A DNA stretch of 64,000 nt from an uncultured bacterium. GTDB lineage: Bacteria > Bacillota > Clostridia > Oscillospirales > Oscillospiraceae. The translations under genes were made by a program, and so were the position numbers. Where the stretch lies: assembly GCA_947073515.1 (NCBI GenBank), contig CAMTMC010000005.1, positions 1-64,000 of the forward strand. Reading direction: 5' to 3'. Within the stretch, counting starts at the first letter, position 1; every line of letters starts with the position of its first letter. The notes under the pieces are model-generated. The model had not been told where the DNA came from, did not search any database, and worked only from the letters and a program-made list of their open reading frames with translations. Shown here piece by piece: positions 54,562-62,919 of the stretch.

Positions 54562-55305
54562 TTAAAACGGCGTCTCCCCGAAGAACAGGGCGGACTCAAA
54601 CCGAGGCTTCCCCTCCAAATCCACCCCCCGGACAAACCGGCTGTCCCCCTGGCCGCCGGCCTGGATAGACAGCACCTCCCCGGGGCGGCACTCGGCCAGA
54701 TAGCCGATTTGCAGCTCCGCCAGGAACCTGTCCCCGGGCAGCTTCTCCATCTCCAGGGCGTCGCAGGCAAAGTCGGCGTACCGGGTGTTGTTCACGTGGC
54801 CGTTCAAGTCGCTGTCGCTGTACCGCGTGAGGCGGCGCTCCACCTCCGCCAGATCGCCGGGCTGGTGGAGCTTGGCCAGGGTCATGGTTTTGCACAGCGC
54901 CCCGCCGCCGGTACCCTCCAGCTCGGGGATGGCCCCCAGCCTCATCAGCTTGTGGCTGTCCAGGCTGGCCAGCACCCAGGCGGACACCGACTCCCCCACC
55001 GGCTGGCCGTTGGCCAGGATGTCATAGTCCCGGTACATAATGGCCCCCTTCCCGCCCCGGTGCCAGGTGCGGACGGTGACCAGGTCCTCAAAGGCCAGGG
55101 GCCGGGCCAGCCGGTACCAGGACCGGGCCAGCATCCAGAAGGCGCCGTACCGCTCAATCAGCCTCTCCCGGGAGAAGCCCCCCTCCTCCGCCGCCAGGGC
55201 GGCGGCGTTTTGCAGATGGTTCAGCAGGGCGGACGCCTTGCAGTGCCCGGCACCGTCCACATCCAGTCCGGACAGGCGGGTCTCATACTCAAAATAACTG
55301 CTCAT
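54562..55305 (-). CDS. Acyl-ACP thioesterase (FatA/B-like)
   Basis: A 247-residue double-hotdog thioesterase releasing fatty acids from acyl carrier protein. The first hotdog holds GRFWMLARSWYRLARPL-type sequence (YGAFWMLARSWYRL) and the second the conserved RYSDSDLNGHVNNTRYADF, with the Asn/His catalytic pair. ATG 55305 overlaps the stop of the zinc-ribbon gene (ATGA), so translation is coupled. It ends the minus-strand chain that starts at yqfC. Bacterial members influence membrane lipid composition or release of free fatty acids. Confidence 0.9.
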   Translation of the reverse strand: MSSYFEYETRLSGLDVDGAGHCKASALLNHLQNAAALAAEEGGFSRERLIERYGAFWMLARSWYRLARPLAFEDLVTVRTWHRGGKGAIMYRDYDILANGQPVGESVSAWVLASLDSHKLMRLGAIPELEGTGGGALCKTMTLAKLHQPGDLAEVERRLTRYSDSDLNGHVNNTRYADFACDALEMEKLPGDRFLAELQIGYLAECRPGEVLSIQAGGQGDSRFVRGVDLEGKPRFESALFFGETPF

Positions 55306-55916
55306 ACTTCGTCCTTTCCATGAATCTGAAGGGTTGTCTGACAGCACAGGTCGTCTAAATCCCCAGCGGTGGCGGCGGGCAGCCGCAGCCGCCCCCCGCA
55401 GTCCTGGCAGATCAGATCTACCGAGGAGAAATTCACCTGGAACGTCCAGGATTTAGAGCCGCAGGAGCAGGAGACGCCCTCCCGGGCGGCGATGTCCCGC
55501 AGCTCGGAGAGAATCTCCTCCATCAGGATCTCGTCCAGGAAGGCCCCCTGGGCGGCGGCGTCCGCCCCCAGCTTGTCCACCGCCTGTTCCAGCCGGGCGG
55601 TGGCGGCGTAGACCGGGCCCTCCTCCCCCACATAACAGCAGTCCAGGCCGGAGGCGGCGCAGGAGAAGGCCAGGGCCCGCTCCCGCACAAAGCTCCGGGA
55701 GGAGCAGGACACCGTGTGCTCCCTGCCGCAGAACAGGCAGGGTACCCGCAGCTGTACCCGGTTGGGCAGAAACTCCACCAGCAGCTCCGACTTGCCGCAG
55801 GGGCATTTGATGCGGGCGGGGGCGGCGGCCAGAGAGAACAGGTCCCGCTCCACAATCACCGACTGCATGCAGTGGGGACAGATGTAGGATAAAAAACGAG
55901 TTGTCTCTTGTACCAT
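55302..55916 (-). CDS. Multi-zinc-ribbon protein of unknown function
   Basis: A 204-residue protein rich in paired cysteines: ICPHCMQ near the N-terminus, IKCPCGKSE, CLFCGREHTVSC, CSCGSKS and LICQDCGG near the C-terminus. This suggests two or three zinc ribbons flanking a helical centre (about 110-150). It has no signal peptide or membrane segment. AAGGAG precedes ATG 55916, which overlaps the previous stop by one base (TGATG). It lies between the PHP phosphatase and thioesterase in one chain. Related proteins seem to occur in other Clostridia; no function is assigned. Confidence 0.8.
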   Translation of the reverse strand: MVQETTRFLSYICPHCMQSVIVERDLFSLAAAPARIKCPCGKSELLVEFLPNRVQLRVPCLFCGREHTVSCSSRSFVRERALAFSCAASGLDCCYVGEEGPVYAATARLEQAVDKLGADAAAQGAFLDEILMEEILSELRDIAAREGVSCSCGSKSWTFQVNFSSVDLICQDCGGRLRLPAATAGDLDDLCCQTTLQIHGKDEV

Positions 55917-56715
55917 CACAGGATCTCCTTCTGTTCCGTGTCTTGGGCCTCCGCCCTCTCCAGCAGGGGCCGCCACTGGTCAAACTGGAAGGCCACTGTC
56001 CCGGCGCTGTGGCTGTCGCTGTTCAAGATCAAGCGGCCCCCCCTGGCCTGGAGATAGCGGATGATATCCCCGTGGGGGTACGGGGCGGAGCGCCAGCCCC
56101 GGGAGATGGCCCCGGTGTTGATCTCAAAGGGCTTTCCGGTCTCCAGCAGCTTGTCCGCCGCCTCCCGCCAGGCCGCCGTGTACCGGGGGTGGCTTAAATC
56201 CAGGTGGGGGTCGGCCTCGTGGAACTTGGTGAGCAGGTCAAAGTGGCCGATCACATCCGCCCCGGTGGCCTCCACCACCTGGCCCGTCAGGGTGAAGTAG
56301 TCCTCCGCCAGGGCGTACCAGTCGCCGCCGTACAGCCCGTCCACCCCCTGGCGCAAAATCTCCGGGCTGTCGTCCACCGGGAGGAATGCCTCCCCCTTTT
56401 TCACCAGGTGGACCGAACCGATCACGTAGTCGTACAGCCCTGCCTCCGGCCGGCCGCACCAGTAGTCCTGCTCCACCCCCAGCAAAATCTTGATCCGGCC
56501 CCGGTATTTCTCTTTCAGGCGGGATACCTCCCGCCAGTATTCCGCCGCGCCGGCCTGGGTCATGGCCCAGGGGGCGTCGAAGGGCATGGGGGCGTGGCCG
56601 GAGAAGCCGATGCCCTCCAGCCCCCGCTCCATGGCCGCCTGTACCATCTCCTCCGGGGTACTGTCCCCGTCGCAGAACGTGGTGTGGATATGCAGATCCC
56701 ATCCGCCCATTTTCA

Positions 56716-56716
<1 letters not shown>
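55916..56716 (-). CDS. PHP-domain histidinol-phosphatase-like protein
   Basis: A 266-residue PHP-family metal phosphoesterase like HisJ/HisK. The metal ligands start with DLHIHTTFCDGDSTPEEM (His9 and His11). Further ligands lie in GLEGIGFSGHAP, LLGVEQDYW, DYVIGSVHLVKKG, VIGHFDLLTKF and LNSDSHSAGTVA. ATG 56716 overlaps the phoH stop by one base. No other his gene is in the window, so a role in histidine synthesis is only one possibility. Confidence 0.88.
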
Positions 56717-57729
<1,013 letters not shown>

Positions 57730-57781
57730 GGGTAAATCTCCTTGGTTCTTAGATTGTCCGCCGTGAGCGGCCATGGCGGGC

Positions 57782-58990
57782 CTACGGCTTCTCCGTCCCC
57801 GGCTGTTCCCGGCCGATCTCCTCCCGGCACTGGGCGGTGAGGGTCACCCTCAGCAGGCCGTCCGCCACCTGGGCGGAGAACTGGGTGGACTCCACCACGC
57901 CGTCCTCCCCCACCAGCTGCCGCAGACGCTCCAGCAGGCTGGCCTCCAGCAGGTCCTGGGCGGCCTCCAGGTCCACCTGGACCGCCCGGGGGGCGTAGGC
58001 CCGGAAGGTCTCCCGCCCCAGGGACAGGGGCAGGGCGCCGCCGCCGGGCAGGGACAGCTGCCGCACTGTGGTTATTTTATCATAAAAGGGCCAGGAAATG
58101 CTAGGGGTTCCGAAAATTTCCATCCGCTGGCCAAAAAATGTCAGGGACCAGGCGGTCTTCTCCTCCCCGGTGTAGTCCTTCACCCCGGCCTCCAGGGGGA
58201 TGGCGGCATCAAGCGCGCGCCAGGTCTGGGCCCACACCCGGCCCCGGGCGTGGGTCTGGTAGTACCGGGTAGGCAGATCGCTGTACAGGGGGGGCTCCAT
58301 GGTCACGGTGCCGGAGATCACCACGTCCCCCGCCGCCACCACGTCCCCCTCCTCCACGGCGGCCTCCCCCCGCTCCGCCTCCACATGGGTGACCACGCCG
58401 TCCGCCTCGGACACGATGTCATAAAAGCCGCTCTCGTCCAGCCGCTCCGGGGTCTGGATCGCCTCCCGGACGATGACCTCCAGCCGGGTGCCATGGAGGT
58501 TAATAGCCATCCAGGACAGCTCCTCCAGCTCCAGCAGGGCCTCCTGGGCCAGCTGCTTCCGGTCCAGGCTGGGGCCGTACACCCCCGGCCTCGCTCCCAG
58601 CCGCCGCAGCTGGCTGAGGATCACCCCGTCGGGGACCCGCTCGTTGCCGGTTACCTCGATCACCAGCACAAACCGGGACAGCAGGCCCACGGCGCACAGG
58701 GCCAGGGCCAGCCCCGCCAGAAAAGCGTACCGGGTGCGGAAGCGCCCCAGGAAATCAGGCAGGCCCCGGCTGGCCTCCCGGCTCACCTCACAGCCGATCC
58801 GGGCGGCCAGCTCTTCCAGCCGGGCCAGGGTACGCCGCCGGGTGGTCATGCGGACGGTGTGGCTGTCCAGCCACTCCAGGGCCCAGAAGTCGATGTTCTC
58901 CTGGGCGCACAGGTTCATCAGCCGCTCGGGAAAGGGCCCCGTGATACACAGGATCACCATCCCCCGGAGCAAATTCATCAGCCGCTTCAT
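57782..58990 (-). CDS. yqfD: Sporulation protein YqfD
   Basis: A 402-residue membrane-anchored sporulation protein. The N-terminal 90 residues match the family (GPFPERLMNLCAQENIDFWALEW). One helix at about 88-108 (YAFLAGLALALCAVGLLSRF) is followed by a large extracytoplasmic part with GNERVPDGVILSQLRRLGARPG and VREAIQTPERLDE...NIVSEADG-type segments. GGAGGGGAAC precedes the ATG, and nine bases separate it from yqfC. In Bacillus the pair is expressed in the mother cell under sigma-E. Confidence 0.93.
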   Translation of the reverse strand: MKRLMNLLRGMVILCITGPFPERLMNLCAQENIDFWALEWLDSHTVRMTTRRRTLARLEELAARIGCEVSREASRGLPDFLGRFRTRYAFLAGLALALCAVGLLSRFVLVIEVTGNERVPDGVILSQLRRLGARPGVYGPSLDRKQLAQEALLELEELSWMAINLHGTRLEVIVREAIQTPERLDESGFYDIVSEADGVVTHVEAERGEAAVEEGDVVAAGDVVISGTVTMEPPLYSDLPTRYYQTHARGRVWAQTWRALDAAIPLEAGVKDYTGEEKTAWSLTFFGQRMEIFGTPSISWPFYDKITTVRQLSLPGGGALPLSLGRETFRAYAPRAVQVDLEAAQDLLEASLLERLRQLVGEDGVVESTQFSAQVADGLLRVTLTAQCREEIGREQPGTEKP

Positions 58991-58999
58991 GTTCCCCTC

Positions 59000-59281
59000 C
59001 TAAGCCAGGGTGATCTGGTGGATCTTCCCGGTAATCAGCAGCTCCAGGCCGGTCATGGTCCGCAGCTCCAGGTCCTCGCCGGAAATTTTCACCAGAAAGA
59101 CCCCGCCGCTCACGTGGATCTCCTCGCTGCCATAGGCCAGGATGCCCTTGTGGTTCTCCATGCGCAGCTCGCCGTCCCCCACAAGCTCCAGCTTGGGCAG
59201 GCCGGCCAGGGCGTCGGCGGGCAGATCCAGGACCTGGGCGGCCCGCTCCAACAGGCCGGGGCGCCGGGGTTTCCGCTCCAT
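59000..59281 (-). CDS. yqfC: Sporulation protein YqfC
   Basis: A 93-residue YabP/YqfC-family protein: LPKLELVGDGELRMENHKGI, then SEEIHVSGGVFLVKISGEDL and LTGLELLITGKI-like ending. It is small, cytosolic and all-beta by pattern. ATG 59281 follows GAGAGGTG at eight bases. That ribosome-binding site lies inside a 10-bp hairpin stem (59288-59321), which may limit translation. A sigma-E-like -10 (CATACAGAT) lies in the loop region. It heads the chain yqfC-yqfD-phoH-PHP-zinc ribbon-thioesterase. Confidence 0.92.
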   Translation of the reverse strand: MERKPRRPGLLERAAQVLDLPADALAGLPKLELVGDGELRMENHKGILAYGSEEIHVSGGVFLVKISGEDLELRTMTGLELLITGKIHQITLA

Positions 59282-59287
59282 AAAAAT

Positions 59288-59321
59288 CACCTCTCCCCTA
59301 TCTGTATGACAGGGAGAGGTG
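59288..59321 (-). promoter_or_regulatory. Sigma-E-like -10 and hairpin enclosing the yqfC ribosome-binding site
   Basis: On the minus strand CACCTCTCCC pairs perfectly with GGGGAGAGGTG (10 bp), which contains the ribosome-binding site of yqfC. The loop contains CATACAGAT (59300-59308), resembling the sporulation sigma-E -10 (CATACA-T). The -35 candidate is weak. If transcription starts inside the loop, the mRNA lacks the left arm and the site is free. Read-through RNA from nth would carry the full hairpin and block it. Confidence 0.55.
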
Positions 59322-59355
59322 AAACTTGAGTCTTTCTTCGCCGGGCCCGGCCCGT

Positions 59356-60012
59356 TCAGCCGTTCTTGGCGAAATAGTCGCAGAAGGGCCGCAGCGCGCA
59401 TCTCTGGCACTGGGGGCGGCGGGCGACGCACACCGCCCGGCCATGGAGGACCATCCGGTGGCAGAAGTCGTTGGACTCCTCCGGGGGGAGGATCTCCCGC
59501 AGCTGGGCCTCCACCTTGGCCGGATCCTTGGTGCCGTCGGTGAGGCCCAGCAGCCCGGTGATCCGGATACAGTGGGTGTCCGCCACCACCACGCCCGGGG
59601 TCCGGTACACGTCCCCCAGGATCAGGTTGGCGGTCTTGCGGCCCACGCCGGGGAGCCTCAGCAGGTCCTCCATGGTGTCGGGCACCCGGCCGCCGTACTC
59701 CTCCAGCAGCGTCTGGGAGGCCAGCACAATGTCCTTCGCCTTGGCCCGGAAGAAGCCGGTGGAGTGGATGTACCCCTCTACCTCGGATACGTCGGCCCGG
59801 GCCAGGGACTCCAGGGTGGGAAACCGGGCGAAGAGGGCGGGGGTCACCTTGTTCACCCGCTCGTCAGTACACTGGGCGGCCAGGCGGACGGAGAACAGCA
59901 GCTCGTAGTCCTTCTCATACTCCAGGGAGCACAGGCTGTCCGGATAGAGGACCTTCAGCTCCTGAATGATCCCGTCCACCTGGGCGGCGGATTTTTTTAC
60001 TCTCTTTTTCAT
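59356..60012 (-). CDS. nth: Endonuclease III
   Basis: A 218-residue base-excision-repair glycosylase/AP lyase for oxidised pyrimidines. The helix-hairpin-helix is LPGVGRKTAN with catalytic Lys126, and the catalytic Asp145 is in VVVADTHCIRI. The [4Fe-4S] cluster ligands are Cys195, 202, 205 and 211 (C-x6-C-x2-C-x5-C). AAGGAG lies eight bases before ATG 60012. It is divergent from the small gene at 60326 and 74 bases upstream of yqfC on the same strand. Confidence 0.96.
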   Translation of the reverse strand: MKKRVKKSAAQVDGIIQELKVLYPDSLCSLEYEKDYELLFSVRLAAQCTDERVNKVTPALFARFPTLESLARADVSEVEGYIHSTGFFRAKAKDIVLASQTLLEEYGGRVPDTMEDLLRLPGVGRKTANLILGDVYRTPGVVVADTHCIRITGLLGLTDGTKDPAKVEAQLREILPPEESNDFCHRMVLHGRAVCVARRPQCQRCALRPFCDYFAKNG

Positions 60013-60325
60013 GGGTATATCTCCTTCATTTGGATTGCCTCCGGCGCTACAGCAGCTGTCCGCTGTGTTCACGATCATATAACGTTTTGTATACCGCAAA
60101 AAACGCGTATTTTTTCCACAGAATTTCATGCAGAAAAACCATTGTATTCTCCAGTACGGCGTGATAGAATTAAATTCCTTGAGCCTTGAGAAAATGGCAG
60201 GGCAGCTGCCCTGTTGTGTATGAAAGGGGTGCCCCAGTTGAATAGCAGTAGCGAGAATCCGCCATCGCAGCATATCCCCAGCAGGATACATCCGCTGCCT
60301 CTCCCTAGTAAAGGGGGTCGGCACA
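60013..60325. other. 313-base divergent region between nth and the 60326 gene
   Basis: The first 100 bases form an AT-rich leader of nth with TATGAT near 60076 but no good -35. A plus promoter lies at 60142-60170. Its transcript would have a leader of about 150 nt containing the perfect 16-bp palindrome CAGGGCAGCTGCCCTG (60198-60213) and a further imperfect hairpin around 60267-60300. I see no known riboswitch consensus. Confidence 0.6.
60142..60170 (+). promoter_or_regulatory. Promoter of the 60326 small gene
   Basis: TTGTAT (60142-60147), 17 bases, TAGAAT (60165-60170). Confidence 0.5.
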
Positions 60326-60670
60326 ATGCCAAGTGGGATCAGTTCATTGACATCGCTGGGGGCAGTCCCAGCAACCATTATTATCCTGACTATTGTCACA
60401 GGGCACTATCTATATAAGATAACAAAGCTCATCTTGTCCCACCGGAATCACCGTCTGGAACTGGAAAATCAGCGTCAGATCGCTGAGAAGCTCATTGAAC
60501 GCCGCGGCACCTATTACTCCGGCAAGGAGGATATGTGGATGCACGTCCCGCCTCCCGACTCCCAGCAGTCCCCCGCCGCCTCCCATCCCCCGGCCGGAGC
60601 TCAGCCGTCCCGCAATGTGATCCCTTTCCATGACATCCGTGACAAGAGCACCAAAACCATCGAAAAATAG
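60326..60670 (+). CDS. Small single-helix membrane protein of unknown function
   Basis: A 114-residue protein. One hydrophobic helix (about 10-30: LGAVPATIIILTIVTGHYLY) is followed by a charged helical stretch (KLILSHRNHRLELENQRQIAEKLIERR) and a Pro/Ser-rich low-complexity tail. Topology suggests a short outside N-terminus and a cytosolic tail. AAAGGGGG is about nine bases before ATG 60326. The long leader and separate promoter suggest regulation. It does not resemble a family I know; similar small 'phage-shock-like' proteins exist, but the match is not convincing. Confidence 0.65.
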   Translation: MPSGISSLTSLGAVPATIIILTIVTGHYLYKITKLILSHRNHRLELENQRQIAEKLIERRGTYYSGKEDMWMHVPPPDSQQSPAASHPPAGAQPSRNVIPFHDIRDKSTKTIEK

Positions 60671-60689
60671 GGATTGGCAGCCCTATTTG
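60668..60689 (+). terminator. Small hairpin after the 60326 gene
   Basis: AAATAGGG and CCCTATTT flank a short loop directly at the stop codon; termination is possible but the T-run is short. Confidence 0.4.
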
Positions 60690-60709
60690 TATCCTGTATC
60701 AATTTGATA

Positions 60710-60768
60710 GGGAGTGTCCCAAACAGAGGGTTTTATCCCGTGAAAAAATCTTCGATACGGACACTCCC
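60710..60768. repeat. 59-bp mini inverted-repeat unit
   Basis: GGGAGTGTCC (60710-60719) and GGACACTCCC (60759-60768) are perfect 10-bp inverted repeats at the ends of a 59-bp unit with an AT-rich centre. The ends resemble insertion-sequence termini brought together without a transposase. No clear target duplication is seen. Confidence 0.5.
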
Positions 60769-60777
60769 ATCTCTATG

Positions 60778-60817
60778 AAACGAAAGAGCGGCGGCACGCC
60801 CGCTCTTTCGTTTTTTT
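60778..60817 (+). terminator. Terminator between convergent 60326 and GGDEF genes
   Basis: AAACGAAAGAGCGG and CCGCTCTTTCGTTT form a perfect 14-bp stem with an 8-base loop, then TTTT. It ends at the GGDEF stop codon and could also serve the minus strand. Confidence 0.85.
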
Positions 60818-62105
60818 AGCCCGTCCGGTCGTCCTGGTACAGCGTGTCGCTGAGCTTCTCTTTATACCGGCTCTTAAACGTGTACATGCCCCGGTCGGCC
60901 TGCTTGATGTAGTCCTCCAGCTCCCCGCCGCCGTCCCCGGGCACCAATACAGAGGAGTAACTGAAGCCCATGGGGTACGGGGCGCTCCGGTCCTCCCGGA
61001 GCATCTCCCGCAGCTGGGCCAGGCGGCTGTCCTGCTCCTCCGGGGAGGTCTCCGCCTGGAGCAGGAAAAACTCGTCCCCGCCCACCCGGCAGACCTGGCA
61101 GCGCAGGCTTTTCAGCGCGCTCGCTACCTGATTCAGATACTGGTCGCCCATCTCGTGGCCGAAGGTGTCGTTGCAGTATTTTAAGTAGTCCACATCCACA
61201 AAGGAGAGGACAAAGCTCTTTCCCGCCGCCAGCCACTCCTCCATCAGATCCATGCCGTACCGCCGGTTGTTTAGGCCGGTGAGGGGGTCGATGTAGGCCA
61301 TCTTGTACATCATATTCTCTTTCCGCCGGCGCTCTGTCTCGTCTACCACGATATGGACCGCCGCCTGCTCCTCCCACCAGCTGTCCATGGACTGGGCGTC
61401 ATCCCCCTTCCACCAGGAGATAGGGAAAGACTCCACCCCGTAGAATTCCGTACTGCCGTCGGCACGGGTCAGGGATGCCTCCCAGTCCTCCGCCTTTCCG
61501 CTGGCCTGCCCCATCCGTTCCACAAACAGCCTTTGCAGGTCCTGTCCTGCGTGGGGGTCCGCCCGCAGATACCACTGGGCGGACTGGTTGAGGAAGACCG
61601 GCTTGCCCGTCCGCTGGGACAGGACAAAGATCATGTTGTGGGTGTATTTGGTCAGGGCAGTAACCAGCTCCAGGTTCTGGGCCAGCTCCATATTTTTGTG
61701 CTCCACCTTCTCTTTCTCCGCAATGAGGCCCTCCTGGCGCTCCTTCAGCTGCCGGGTCATGGTGTTAAAGGCTTGGGAGAAATCCCCCATAAAGTCCACC
61801 TTCTGGCTGTAATCCCCCTTGGCCACCTGCTGGGTCTGCCAGGCCAGATGGCGCAGGGAGCCCTGGAGCTCCTTTACCGGGGCTGCGATCATGTTGTCCA
61901 CGCTAGGGGGCGTGCTGGCCAGATCCCCCCGGGCCAGCCCCCGGGCGAAGTCCCGGTTCTCCTGGATCCAGCCGGCCAGCAGCCGCATCCCCTGGCCCAG
62001 CTTTTGAAAGTCAGCGGGCAGAGCGTCCAGATCCAGCTCGGCCCGGTCGGGATAATATAAAATATCTCGCAAATAGGCGAACAGCTTCTGAGCCGTCTGA
62101 TCCAC
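60816..62105 (-). CDS. Diguanylate cyclase (HAMP-like, PAS-like, GGDEF)
   Basis: A 429-residue cytosolic signalling protein with no membrane helix. Residues about 75-125 look HAMP-like (LAWQTQQVAKGDYSQKVDF), followed by a coiled coil and a PAS-like region (about 150-255). The GGDEF domain occupies about 270-425, with DPLTGLNNRRY at its start and an intact GGDEF at 342-346. The inhibitory RxxD site is absent in front of it. It should make cyclic di-GMP. GTG 62105 is chosen after GAGGAGGGG; an earlier start would overlap the V4R gene. It lies 14 bases after V4R. Confidence 0.9.
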   Translation of the reverse strand: MDQTAQKLFAYLRDILYYPDRAELDLDALPADFQKLGQGMRLLAGWIQENRDFARGLARGDLASTPPSVDNMIAAPVKELQGSLRHLAWQTQQVAKGDYSQKVDFMGDFSQAFNTMTRQLKERQEGLIAEKEKVEHKNMELAQNLELVTALTKYTHNMIFVLSQRTGKPVFLNQSAQWYLRADPHAGQDLQRLFVERMGQASGKAEDWEASLTRADGSTEFYGVESFPISWWKGDDAQSMDSWWEEQAAVHIVVDETERRRKENMMYKMAYIDPLTGLNNRRYGMDLMEEWLAAGKSFVLSFVDVDYLKYCNDTFGHEMGDQYLNQVASALKSLRCQVCRVGGDEFFLLQAETSPEEQDSRLAQLREMLREDRSAPYPMGFSYSSVLVPGDGGGELEDYIKQADRGMYTFKSRYKEKLSDTLYQDDRTG

Positions 62106-62119
62106 CTTCGCTCCCCTCC

Positions 62120-62686
62120 TCAGGTATGGGCGCTGTCCCCCGCGCTGCACTGGAACCGGCACACCCGGTCGCCGGAGGCCCAGCAGTCGATCTCACGCAC
62201 CTGGAACTTCTTATCCGTGTAGGCCTCTAACACGCCGGCCAGGAAGCCCTCGTCGTAGCTGCACACCACCTCGTTGGTGGGGGGCAGGCCGCTGCAGTCC
62301 AAGTCCTGGGCCACAGTGAGCACGATACTCCCGGCGTCCTCGTCGATGCTCTCCACCCGCAGCACGCCTACCTTCAGTTCCCGCAGCTTCTCCTGGAGCT
62401 GGGCCACAAAGGCGTCCAGCGGCAGGGACAGGTCCAGGACATTCCTGGCCAGCTCGCCGCCCGCCAGATGCCCCGCCTTACGGTAGAGCTCGTTGGCCCG
62501 CTCCGGGCCGTACTCCTCCGCCAGCACGTGGTTCATGGAGTACTGGAGCAGCCGGTACACCAGCACCGGCACCTCCTCCCCCAGGTCGCCCCGGCCCTCC
62601 TTGATGTCTCCCAGCCGGTCCCAGGAGAAACTATGGTGGAGGCCAGCCCCGGTGTCAAAGGCCTCATCAAAAAAAATATTTGGCAT
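62120..62686 (-). CDS. V4R (4-vinyl reductase) domain sensor protein
   Basis: A 188-residue protein with a V4R domain in its C-terminal half, ending in the typical DCWASGDRVCRFQC (about 168-181) with cysteines that may bind a ligand or metal. The N-terminal half (about 1-90) is helical: VPVLVYRLLQYSMNHVLAEE. V4R domains bind small, often hydrophobic molecules. With the GGDEF protein 14 bases downstream this looks like a two-protein ligand-to-c-di-GMP switch. GAGAGGG precedes the ATG. Promoter and palindrome lie at 62704-62768. Confidence 0.87.
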   Translation of the reverse strand: MPNIFFDEAFDTGAGLHHSFSWDRLGDIKEGRGDLGEEVPVLVYRLLQYSMNHVLAEEYGPERANELYRKAGHLAGGELARNVLDLSLPLDAFVAQLQEKLRELKVGVLRVESIDEDAGSIVLTVAQDLDCSGLPPTNEVVCSYDEGFLAGVLEAYTDKKFQVREIDCWASGDRVCRFQCSAGDSAHT

Positions 62687-62703
62687 GGTATCCCTCTCTT
62701 AGT

Positions 62704-62768
62704 CACTGTAGTACAGTGTATTTAATAATTATAATTCTTATTATAGATCCTTTGTCACAAAAAGTAAA
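62704..62768 (-). promoter_or_regulatory. Promoter and palindromic operator of the V4R-GGDEF pair
   Basis: On the minus strand TTTACT (62763-62768), 17 bases, TATAAT (62740-62745). CACTGTA-G-TACAGTG at 62704-62718, a perfect 7-bp inverted repeat about one odd base, lies just downstream of the expected start near 62733. That is a classical repressor position. Confidence 0.7.
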
Positions 62769-62875
62769 CTGTTTTTTTCCTGATCGGCCAGCCCGTCGGA
62801 TTGATCCCAACATATTACCAAAAATAATAGCCTGTTCCAAAAATTTTCCGGCACAATCGACAATCACAATCCAGC

Positions 62876-62913
62876 ACAACAAAACAGGAGGCAGTGTCCC
62901 CCCACTGCCTCCT
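62876..62913 (-). terminator. Terminator of gltX
   Basis: AGGAGGCAGTG and CACTGCCTCCT form an 11-bp stem with a 6-base loop. On the minus strand it is followed by GTTTTGTTGTG. Confidence 0.75.
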
Positions 62914-62919
62914 ACTTCT

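Noticed and set aside
60170..60325. The structured leader as a cyclic di-GMP riboswitch next to the GGDEF gene.
   Set aside because: I cannot find the conserved cores of the c-di-GMP-I or -II classes, and the GGDEF gene is on the other strand.
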